From assembly GCF_029894335.1 (NCBI RefSeq), contig NZ_JARXZC010000028.1, positions 37,409-101,408 of the forward strand: 64,000 nucleotides of DNA. The letters are read 5' to 3'. The notes under the pieces were generated by a model that worked only from the letters and a program-made list of their open reading frames with translations, was not told the DNA's origin and searched no databases. Position numbers and translations under genes: made by a program. Below, one piece after another: positions 9,401-15,263 of this stretch (position 1 is the stretch's first letter; each line of letters begins with the position of its first letter). The stretch comes from Kitasatospora sp. MAP5-34 (GTDB taxonomy: Bacteria > Actinomycetota > Actinomycetes > Streptomycetales > Streptomycetaceae).

Positions 9401-9633
9401 CGGGAGGTCATCAGCTCGAAGTAGTGCAGCGTCACCGAGCGCAGGGCCTCCGGATCGAGGCGGCCGGAGAGGGCGGTGGAGCCGACCAGGTCGCAGAAGA
9501 CCACGGTGACCACCTTGCGCTCGTCCGCCCGCTGGGCGGATGCGATGGGCGCGGTCGGTGCGCACGGCGTGCCGCAGTGCAGGCAGAACCGTGCGCTGTC
9601 GGGCAACTCGCCCGCACACGAAGGGCAGTTCAC
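6499..9633 (-). CDS. Zinc ribbon / class III nucleotide cyclase / AAA ATPase / TPR regulator
   Basis: A 1044-residue multidomain protein. Residues 1-22 are a zinc ribbon (Cys3, Cys6, Cys17, Cys20). Residues about 38-215 are a class III adenylate/guanylate cyclase domain that keeps key residues: metal-binding Asp48 and Asp92, Lys88 in TVEKFIGD, and Asn167/Arg171 in VNVAAR. Residues about 235-500 are a STAND-type ATPase with Walker A GEAGIGKT at 263-270 and a Walker B near LVLDD. The rest is TPR-like helices rich in Ala and Leu. GTG 9633 has GAGGAGG six bases upstream. It sits inside the RiPP operon between the 67-residue protein and the subtilase. Whether the cyclase makes cNMP or only senses nucleotide is unknown. 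Confidence 0.9.
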   Translation of the reverse strand: MNCPSCAGELPDSARFCLHCGTPCAPTAPIASAQRADERKVVTVVFCDLVGSTALSGRLDPEALRSVTLHYFELMTSRIEAHGGTVEKFIGDAVMAVFGIPVMHEDDARRAVAATLDMLTALAELNSELTAALGIRLDVRIGVNTGEAVANSDASARQALVSGEVVNVAARLEQNAGAGQILIGPETLRAVGAAAVVEDAGLLTLKGKSEQVRAHRLLGLQGDDPELLRRFDTPLIGREAELAALESALARPENGSGLVTLYGEAGIGKTRLIREWLLRSTPRWGAGRCRPYGESGSLAPLADALRRLLDSALPTVVPAALVPEVLRQGLLHDGTPNPSVEDTCAALTGLLSELAVHQPVVLVLDDFHWAGPVLRDVLERLTAGLVAQHVLIVCAARLELLEHSPDWGAGAHSILLPGLSAAESVRLAAGLAEVSAHGAGTMSQLLERAEGNPLHLEQLLAMVAENRNPDELPPTVQALLGARIDALEAAERTTLSLASVVGREFGQGELTGLARSGPEGRPGGELQPDAAGLDTLPPALLRLVRRRLVEPDGRDAGYRFSSGLVQEVSYQGMAKRVRAERHERAADLLAGRGAPDSSVGNHLAKAHRYRSELGLIDPHTQDLRRRAAGHLAAAGALALARADLGWAEELLDGAVALARPGEPAWLTAAWRLAEVRLATGRTEEGRQLLQDVATTDDPVVAAHARLGLAVLDPGPGLGHAARTAREVLPLFETAQDHLGVARACLRLAQHQQLLGRHGTAETLLERALEQAVLAGAEPERAAALGAIGVSLWMGPTPVPAAVARCRALLAEHGSDRRAAQVTLNCPLAVLLALRQDWDGARRCLAEADRLCRELGFAEALVFMPIFRAAVEALADRPARATRLLREADRACRELGATSLLGGITRDLARVLLDSGDLAGAHAHLDELSGLLSPAGPADCADQLPLADSADLHGTLARLRAGSEQGAADLAARAVAEAERTDSPVVQATAALDEAHTALALGHETAAAGAAARAGRHFAAKGHLVGVRRAADLTEAAHRAQRAQR

Positions 9634-9655
9634 GGCTTGGCCTCCTCGGGGGCGA

Positions 9656-9859
9656 TCAGAACAGTGCGCCGCCGGCCACGGCGCCGTGCGCCTGGACCTC
9701 CGGTTCGACGTCGTCCAGTCGCGCCTTGATGTCGAGCAGCAGCACCAGCTCCTCCTCGCTGAGGGAGCCGAAGACCTCGAGCTGCTCGTCGGTCAGTACG
9801 TCCACGGGGAACCCGGCGGTTGCCAGTACGGCGATCGTCCGGGGGTCGGGAGTGGTCAT
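9656..9859 (-). CDS. 67-residue aroma-sacti-cluster-type small protein
   Basis: A small acidic protein with a Leu/Glu-rich helical centre (LTDEQLEVFGSLSEEEL) and a Gly-rich tail ending GGALF. It has no cysteine, signal peptide or membrane segment. It resembles the short proteins that I recall NCBI annotating as aroma-sacti cluster domain proteins, found beside radical SAM peptide-modifying genes; this recollection was not checked. It may be a second precursor with a tiny core, a stand-alone leader or a partner for one of the radical SAM enzymes. ATG 9859 overlaps the stop of the diiron-oxidase gene by four bases (ATGA), so expression is coupled. The large regulator starts 22 bp downstream. 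Confidence 0.7.
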   Translation of the reverse strand: MTTPDPRTIAVLATAGFPVDVLTDEQLEVFGSLSEEELVLLLDIKARLDDVEPEVQAHGAVAGGALF

Positions 9860-10605
9860 TGGTCGGGCGTCCTCTCGTCTCGGGAAGGGCGTGACATGCG
9901 GGAGAGCATCGTCAGGTCGTTGTGGGTGAGCCGGGTGAAGAGCTCGGTCACCGCGTCCACGGTGTGCAGGGCGCTGACCGACACTGCCGTCTCCTGGGCC
10001 CGGTCCAGCGGGAGCCGGTCGAGCAGCAGGCCCAGTTCGGCGGTGTGTCCGGTGTCCAGCACCGCGTGGTGGCTGACGGTCTGGAAGGCGGCGCCGGGCA
10101 GCCCGGTGTCGGCGGCCAGCCGGTCGGCGAGCCAGGGGGCGGGGGCGTTGCCCTCCAGCACGGTGATGTAGCCGAGCAGCGAGACCGGGTGGAAGTGCTC
10201 GACCCAGTAGTACTGCGGGCCGACCAACCGGGCGACCAGCGGCGGCGGTTGCTGCCGGAGCGGGGAGTAGGGGCTGTGCGGGCTGTGCGGGTCGAGGCCG
10301 GCGGCGGTCAGGTCGGCCAGCAGCCAGTCGTCGTGGCCGCGCTCCTCCTCGATGTGCTGTTCCAGATACCGGCCGAGCGGCCCGGCGACCGGGTCGGCCG
10401 GCCCGAGGTCGGCGCAGCGCCTGGCGGCGAGCTCCATCAGCGGTACGGAGGCGCGGATCACCTCGTGCATCGTGCGCAGGTAGCGGCCGTACCGCTCGGT
10501 GAGGCCCCGGGGGTGCCAGAGCTCTGCCATCGCGGCGTTCAAGGCCGGTGCGGCGAGGGCGAGTTTGAGGTGGAGCGCGGAGCTGCGGCTCGGTGCGGTG
10601 GTCAC
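9856..10605 (-). CDS. Haem-oxygenase-like diiron oxidase (TenA-like fold)
   Basis: A 249-residue all-helical protein with the ligand pattern of haem-oxygenase-like diiron oxidases (the SznF/UndA/BesC superfamily). The pattern is a Glu in the first core helix (Glu48), Glu88-x-x-His91 in EEERGHDDW, Glu151 in VLEGN, and His180, Asp184 and His187 in HHAVLDTGH. Such enzymes use O2 and iron for N-oxygenation, desaturation, decarboxylation or C-C cleavage. GTG 10605 overlaps the TGA of the upstream radical SAM gene (GTGA), and its own stop overlaps the next ATG, so it is coupled on both sides. A modifying role on the repeat peptide is inferred from context. Confidence 0.8.
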   Translation of the reverse strand: MTTAPSRSSALHLKLALAAPALNAAMAELWHPRGLTERYGRYLRTMHEVIRASVPLMELAARRCADLGPADPVAGPLGRYLEQHIEEERGHDDWLLADLTAAGLDPHSPHSPYSPLRQQPPPLVARLVGPQYYWVEHFHPVSLLGYITVLEGNAPAPWLADRLAADTGLPGAAFQTVSHHAVLDTGHTAELGLLLDRLPLDRAQETAVSVSALHTVDAVTELFTRLTHNDLTMLSRMSRPSRDERTPDQ

Positions 10606-11675
10606 TGCGGAGCACCTCCCGAGAGGGTGACCAGGTCGGCGTACCGGGGGCTGCCGAAGCGGCGGACCAGGGCGGCCGGGCCGGCCGTGCGCTGGGAGCT
10701 GGCGGCCTGCAGGTCGAGCAGTTCGCCGACCGCCCCCGCGCCGTCCCGCTCCGCCCCGGCCAGCACGCCGGGGTGCTCGCCGAGGCTGCGGCAGCCGGTG
10801 CAGTACCCGGTGCAGTCGGCGAGGTCGCCGTAACGGGCGTACAGGTGGCCGGGGCCGACGGACCTGAGCATTCTGAGCGCCGGTGCGGTGAGCGACCGTT
10901 CGCGGATCTCGGCCCAGCCGTCCCGGGCGATGTCGCCGAGCAGCAGGTGCGGGGGCACCGGGCGGCGGTCTGCGGTGTCCTGGTTGCAGCAGGCCAGGAC
11001 GGCCCCGTCGTGGGCGATCACCGGCCAGGCCGCCATCGCGCAGGGCAGCGGCCGCCCGTCCGGTCCCGGGGTGCGGGCGGCGCCGGCCCAGGAGGCCGCA
11101 CGGCCGAGTGCCCGGACTTCGTTGACGAGCATCGGGACCCGGCCGCCGAAGGTCCGCCGGACGTCCGCCGTCAGCTCGGCCAGGTACGGGTCGTCCGGTC
11201 CGGTGCCGGTGATGTGCAGGCTGACGGGGAGGCCCTCGGCCAGCACGGCGTGCAGCGCACGGAAGACGTCGGCGCGGGACACCTCGCGCTCGTGGAAGGC
11301 GTCGATGCTCGCCGAGAAGTGGTCGGCCGAGGTGATCGCCGCCAGGATCGCGGCCGGGATGCGCGGCTGCCGGGCGAAGAACATGCCGCTCAGCAGTGCC
11401 GTCCGGCAGCCGCTCACCCGGGCGGCGGCGGCCAACTCGGCCACCAGGCCGGGGCGCAGCAGCGGCTCGCCGCCCGTGAGCAGCATCAGCTCCGGCCGGT
11501 TCGCACGGGTGAACGAGGACACGAAGCCCCGCAGCCGGTCGGCCTCCGGTTCGCCACCGCGCATCGTGGAGGAGGTCGAACAGTGCGCGCAGCTCAGCGG
11601 GCAGCGCTGGGTGAGGGTGACCAGCAGCCCGGCACACGGCGTCGGGCGCAGCCCGACCAGCTCGGCCAGGTCCAT
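10602..11675 (-). CDS. Radical SAM protein with C-terminal cysteine cluster
   Basis: A 357-residue enzyme. The radical SAM motif CPLSCAHC (Cys25, Cys29, Cys32) begins almost at the N-terminus, and GGEPL follows. The C-terminal part holds further cysteines in PCAMAAW, ACCNQD and DCTGYCTGC, compatible with a SPASM/twitch auxiliary Fe-S site. ATG 11675 has a GAGAGGTG just upstream and is preferred over longer in-frame extensions that would run into the promoter region. It is the first gene of the coupled - strand operon and is divergent from the repeat precursor. The small N-terminus leaves no room for a fused peptide-recognition domain, so it may need a partner such as the 67-residue protein. 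Confidence 0.88.
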   Translation of the reverse strand: MDLAELVGLRPTPCAGLLVTLTQRCPLSCAHCSTSSTMRGGEPEADRLRGFVSSFTRANRPELMLLTGGEPLLRPGLVAELAAAARVSGCRTALLSGMFFARQPRIPAAILAAITSADHFSASIDAFHEREVSRADVFRALHAVLAEGLPVSLHITGTGPDDPYLAELTADVRRTFGGRVPMLVNEVRALGRAASWAGAARTPGPDGRPLPCAMAAWPVIAHDGAVLACCNQDTADRRPVPPHLLLGDIARDGWAEIRERSLTAPALRMLRSVGPGHLYARYGDLADCTGYCTGCRSLGEHPGVLAGAERDGAGAVGELLDLQAASSQRTAGPAALVRRFGSPRYADLVTLSGGAPQ

Positions 11676-12046
11676 CGGCACACCTCTCGCACTCGTAGGG
11701 CCCACGGCGGGCACCGTCTGCCGAGCAGACTGGCCGGTCGGGGTTGGCGATGGGTTTGCAATCGCACCGAATCCGGTATATCCGCAGCTGAGCGGCCTCC
11801 TGACGGTGCCGTCCCGGACGGGCGCGGCCCGGCCTGTGGCCCGGTGGACCGCTGTTGAGCTGGGCGTACGCCGCTGCTGTACCGCTGCTGAACCGATCCC
11901 GTTCCGGGCGTTCCTAGCTTTCTCGGTGTCGGCGGGATCGACCGCCGGCACCACCCCAAGGTGTGAGTCGGCCTCGTCTGCTGACCGGCCGTTGCAGCGG
12001 ACGGTGCGAGGACTCCCGGCTCCCCGTGTTGTGAATGGAGATCACC
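11676..12046. promoter_or_regulatory. Divergent promoter region of the RiPP locus
   Basis: A 371-bp gap between the radical SAM operon (leftwards) and the precursor gene (rightwards). I see no convincing gene. It contains a direct repeat of the form CGCTGCTGtac / CGCTGCTGaac near 11868-11890, a relatively AT-rich patch near 11770-11785 (GGTATATCC) and TTCCTAGCTTTCTC near 11910. These are plausible regulator and polymerase sites, but no -35/-10 pair can be fixed by eye. The precursor's ribosome binding site GGAG lies at 12037-12040. Confidence 0.5.
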
Positions 12047-12538
12047 ATGGCTGAGAACATCAAGCCCACCGGCGACGAGGCTGCCGACGTCGTGGCGCAC
12101 AAGGACGACGCGACCGGCTGGTGCTTCAGCAACTCGGGCGGCGTCGACGTCGCGGAGACTGCTGACGTCGTGGCGCACAGCGACGAGGAGACCCCGTGGT
12201 GCTTCAGCAACTCGGGCAACACGGACCTCACCGAGTCCGCCGACGTCGTGGCGCACAGCGACGAGGAGACCCCGTGGTGCTTCAGCAACTCGGGTAACAC
12301 GGACCTCACCGAGTCCGCCGACGTCGTGGCGCACACCGCCGAGGCGAGCGGCTGGTGCCTCAGCAACTCGGGCAACGTCGACTTCGCCGAGACCGCTGAC
12401 GTCGTGGCGCACAGCGACGACGAGACCCCGTGGTGCTTCAGCAACTCGGGTAACACCGACCTCGCGGAGGACGCCGACGTCATCGCCCACAGCGGCGAGG
12501 AGACCCCGTGGTGCGTCGGTAACAGCGGCGTGGCCTAA
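12047..12538 (+). CDS. Multi-core RiPP precursor with six 26-residue Trp-Cys repeats
   Basis: A 163-residue acidic protein: a 12-residue start (MAENIKPTGDEA) and then six tandem units beginning at residues 13, 39, 65, 91, 117 and 143. Each contains ADV(V/I)AH, a variable acidic stretch, W-C, and (F/L/V)-(S/G)-NSG. Trp-Cys falls at 25-26, 51-52, 77-78, 103-104, 129-130 and 155-156, an exact 26-residue period. These are the only cysteines. Pro precedes Trp in four units and Gly in two. There is no signal peptide. ATG 12047 is chosen because GGAG lies six bases upstream; an ATG at 12035 lacks a site. Neighbours are two radical SAM genes, a transporter and peptidases, so a peptide precursor fits best. 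Product unknown. Confidence 0.85.
   Translation: MAENIKPTGDEAADVVAHKDDATGWCFSNSGGVDVAETADVVAHSDEETPWCFSNSGNTDLTESADVVAHSDEETPWCFSNSGNTDLTESADVVAHTAEASGWCLSNSGNVDFAETADVVAHSDDETPWCFSNSGNTDLAEDADVIAHSGEETPWCVGNSGVA
12083..12535 (+). repeat. 78-bp coding tandem repeat, six units
   Basis: The precursor repeats at DNA level are 78 bp each, starting at 12083, 12161, 12239, 12317, 12395 and 12473 (last one shorter). Units two and three are almost identical, differing by two synonymous changes in 78 bases. Units one, four and six are more diverged, mainly in the stretch between His and Trp. This indicates recent duplication in the middle of the array together with selection on the W-C-x-x-N-S-G part. 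Confidence 0.95.
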
Positions 12539-12555
12539 CCGTCCCAGGACAGTTC

Positions 12556-12589
12556 ACGGGGCCTGCCGCCGCGCGGCGGCAGGCCCCGT
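12556..12589 (+). terminator. Strong hairpin after the precursor gene
   Basis: A perfect 15-bp stem (left arm 12556-12570, right arm 12575-12589) around the loop GCGC, 17 bp after the precursor stop and 41 bp before the radical SAM start. No T-tract follows, as is usual in streptomycetes. It probably acts as a partial terminator or RNA-stabilising element that keeps precursor transcript above enzyme transcript. Confidence 0.8.
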
Positions 12590-12630
12590 CCCCCTCTTCC
12601 ATCCCCGCCCGACCCACTTTGGAGGCACCC

Positions 12631-13824
12631 GTGCCAGCACAGCAGTCCGCACCCGAGGCCGACCGGAGCCGTCTGATCAAGGCGGAGGGCGGCGGTTGGT
12701 GGTTCCTCGGCGACGGCGGCTACGCCCGGCTCCGTCCTGGCCAGGTCAGCCCGGAGGGCACCCTGCTGCCCAGCGCCGAGCGCTTCCTGCTGGACCGTGG
12801 CCTCTACGACATCAAGCCGTTCCGCTCGTACTCGCTGACGGTGCTCACCAGCACCGACTGCAACCTGGGCTGCGGGTACTGCTTCCAGAACACCGGACAG
12901 GACGAGAAGGGCGGCAGCCGTCCGCCGCGGATCAAGCACGCCCGGCTCACCTCGGACATGATCACCAGCGTCCTGGACTTCACCCGGGAGCGGATGGAGG
13001 CGGCCGAGCTGGACCGGCTCGCGCTGATGCTGTTCGGCGGCGAGCCTCTGCTCAACCCCCGGGGCGCCCGCGAACTCCTCCGTCGGGCAGCCGAGTTGGG
13101 CGAGCTCAAGGCGAGCATGGTGTCCAACGGCACGCTGCTCACCCCGCTGATCGCCAAGGAGCTGCACGCGGCCGGCCTCGAATCCGTCCAGATCACCTTC
13201 GACGGTGACAAGGAGGTGCACGACGCGATCCGGATCAAGCGCTCCGGCGGCGGCACCTTCGACCTGATCGTGAACAACGTCGCCAAGGCGATGGCGGCCA
13301 CCGACATCCGCTGGCACCTGCGGGTCAACGTCTCGCACCACAACAAGCACGGCATGGACGAGCTGGTCGAGCGCCTCGCCGAGCGCCTCGACGCCCCCCG
13401 CTGCGGCCTGCAGTTCGCCCTGATCGGCGATGTCGGCGTCGGCTACGGCAACGACCTCGCGTACGGCAGCACGCTCGCCGAGGACTTCACCCGCTGGCAT
13501 GCCCGAGCGCTGGAGCTCGGCTTCTCCGTCAGCCGTCCCAAGGCCAACCTGGGTTGCCAGGCCTGCTCGTTCAAGAGCGGCAAGTACGGCGCGGTGATCA
13601 ACGCCGACGGTGTGCTGTCGAGTTGCTGGGAGACGGCGGGCCAGCCCGGCTGGGAGGTCGGCACCCTGGAGCACGGCTACCTCTCCGAGGAGGAGACCGA
13701 GGGGCGCTGGATCACCTGCTACGACCAGTACCAGTACGGCGAGAACGCGGCCGCGCTGGCCGCTTTTCAGGACGAGGTCGACGCAGCCCTGCTCGACCGG
13801 TTGAACGCGGCCGGGCGGCTCTGA
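12631..13824 (+). CDS. Radical SAM/SPASM peptide-modifying enzyme
   Basis: A 397-residue enzyme, the likely maturase of the repeat peptide. Residues 1-70 form a domain rich in Trp, Gly and Arg that may help recognise the precursor. The radical SAM motif is CNLGCGYC (Cys77, Cys81, Cys84), followed by FGGEPL at 135-140 and SNGT at 165-168. Auxiliary-cluster cysteines are Cys258, Cys309, Cys312, Cys332 and Cys363, a SPASM-like set. Enzymes of this group form thioether, C-C or C-O cross-links in sactipeptides, ranthipeptides and related RiPPs. GTG 12631 is preferred (GGAGG five bases upstream) over the TTG at 12619. It follows the precursor and its hairpin directly and leads into the transporter gene 26 bp later. 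Confidence 0.9.
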   Translation: MPAQQSAPEADRSRLIKAEGGGWWFLGDGGYARLRPGQVSPEGTLLPSAERFLLDRGLYDIKPFRSYSLTVLTSTDCNLGCGYCFQNTGQDEKGGSRPPRIKHARLTSDMITSVLDFTRERMEAAELDRLALMLFGGEPLLNPRGARELLRRAAELGELKASMVSNGTLLTPLIAKELHAAGLESVQITFDGDKEVHDAIRIKRSGGGTFDLIVNNVAKAMAATDIRWHLRVNVSHHNKHGMDELVERLAERLDAPRCGLQFALIGDVGVGYGNDLAYGSTLAEDFTRWHARALELGFSVSRPKANLGCQACSFKSGKYGAVINADGVLSSCWETAGQPGWEVGTLEHGYLSEEETEGRWITCYDQYQYGENAAALAAFQDEVDAALLDRLNAAGRL

Positions 13825-13850
13825 CGCCCCGCCTGTCTCGGAGGTGGACC

Positions 13851-15218
13851 ATGGCTGACCCCGGCATACTGCGCACCAACAGGGACTTCCGAAGGTTCTG
13901 GATCGGCTCGGCGGTCTCGACGCTGGGCTCGCAGATGTCCCTGATCGCCTTCCCGCTGCTGGTGCTCTCGCTCGGGGGCGGAGCCGCGCAGGCCGGTCTG
14001 GTGGCCTCCTGCTCGCTGGTGACCAGGATGCTCTTCCGGCTGCCCGGCGGGCAGTTGGCGGACCGGATGGACCGGCGGAAGCTGATGGTCGGTGCCAACC
14101 TGGTCCGGCTGACCACGGTCGCGAGCATCCCGGTGGCGGCCGGCCTCGGCCACCTGGCGTACCCGCAACTGCTGATCGTGGCCGTGGTCGAAGGCACCGC
14201 CACGGCCGTCTTCGCCCCGGCGAGCACCACCGCCGTCCGGGACGTCGTGCCGGACGACCAGCTGTCCGACGCGCTGGCCAAGGACCAGTCCTCGATGGCC
14301 GCCGCCTCCCTGGTCGGCCCCTTCCTCGGCGGTTGGCTGTTCACCGTCGACCGCATCCTGCCGTTCACCGTGGACGCGGCTTCGTACGCCGTCTCGATCG
14401 TCCTGCTGCTGCGGATGGTCTCCAGGCCGCCGCAGGCCGCCGAGGGCACTGCGAGGGACAACAGGGTGACGGCCGGGGTGCGTTGGCTGCTCGGGCAGCC
14501 GTCCCTGCTGCGGTTGCTGCTCTTCGCCGCGCTGCTCAACCTGGTCGGCTCGGCAGCCGAGGTCGCCATGGTCGTCACGCTGCGGAGCAGCGGGACGGGC
14601 GGTACGTCGATCGGCCTGGTGATGGCCTGCGCCGGGGTCGGCGCCCTGCTCGGCTCGCTGGCCGCGCCCCGGGTGATGAAGACCTTCACTCCGGGGCAGC
14701 TGTTCCTGACCATCGGCGTGACCTGGGCCGGTGGTCTCGCGGTGTTCGCGTGCACCCAACAGCCCTGGGTGCTCGGCCCGTTGCTGGTGCTGTTGATCCT
14801 GCTCACCCCGCCCGCCGGCATCGTGGTCGGCCAGGCGATGCTCAGCCGGTCCCCGCGTGAGCTGCTCGGCCGGGTCAGCACCGCCGTCGACCTGCTGGTC
14901 GCCGGGCTCGCCGCGCTCGGCCCGATACTGACCGGCCTCGCCCTCCAAGGGATCGGCATCTCGCCGACCTGGCTGCTGCTGGCCGCCCTGGTCGGTGCCG
15001 CCACGCTCGTCGCGGTCGTGCCGATGCTCCGCGACGGCGGCTTCGCCGCCGGGCCCGAGCCGAAGCAGGCGGCCGAGCCCGCGAGCGAACAGGCTGCCGG
15101 CTCCGCGAGCGACGCCGCTCCCACTCGCGAAGCCGGTACCACCAGCGAAGCCGGTACCACCAGCGAAGCCGGCCCCACGAGCGCCGGGCGTCCGCCCGTC
15201 GAGCCGGCCGCCGTCTGA
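13851..15218 (+). CDS. MFS transporter, candidate peptide exporter
   Basis: A 455-residue membrane protein with about twelve hydrophobic segments between residues 15 and 400. It shows the MFS loop motif between helices 2 and 3 (GQLADRMDRRKL). Overall it resembles drug/peptide efflux carriers of the MFS_3 (EntS-like) type. The C-terminal 50 residues are a hydrophilic tail with repeats of (E/R)AGTTS. ATG 13851 has a GGAGG six bases upstream. It lies between the radical SAM gene (26 bp away) and the oligopeptidase (45 bp away), so export of, or immunity to, the peptide product is a natural guess. Substrate is not shown by sequence. Confidence 0.85.
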   Translation: MADPGILRTNRDFRRFWIGSAVSTLGSQMSLIAFPLLVLSLGGGAAQAGLVASCSLVTRMLFRLPGGQLADRMDRRKLMVGANLVRLTTVASIPVAAGLGHLAYPQLLIVAVVEGTATAVFAPASTTAVRDVVPDDQLSDALAKDQSSMAAASLVGPFLGGWLFTVDRILPFTVDAASYAVSIVLLLRMVSRPPQAAEGTARDNRVTAGVRWLLGQPSLLRLLLFAALLNLVGSAAEVAMVVTLRSSGTGGTSIGLVMACAGVGALLGSLAAPRVMKTFTPGQLFLTIGVTWAGGLAVFACTQQPWVLGPLLVLLILLTPPAGIVVGQAMLSRSPRELLGRVSTAVDLLVAGLAALGPILTGLALQGIGISPTWLLLAALVGAATLVAVVPMLRDGGFAAGPEPKQAAEPASEQAAGSASDAAPTREAGTTSEAGTTSEAGPTSAGRPPVEPAAV

Positions 15219-15263
15219 CCCCATCCGCCGGCACTCCAGCCGGAGCACCCCGATCGAGGAGCC

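Noticed and set aside
11594..12490. Long repetitive open frames on the - strand opposite the precursor
   Set aside because: They are antisense images of the six-fold 78-bp repeat; the + strand has the ribosome binding site, conserved W-C pattern and operon context.
12631..13824. Coenzyme PQQ or mycofactocin maturase
   Set aside because: None of the partner genes of those pathways is present and the neighbouring peptide is a long repeat protein, not a short PQQ- or mycofactocin-type precursor.
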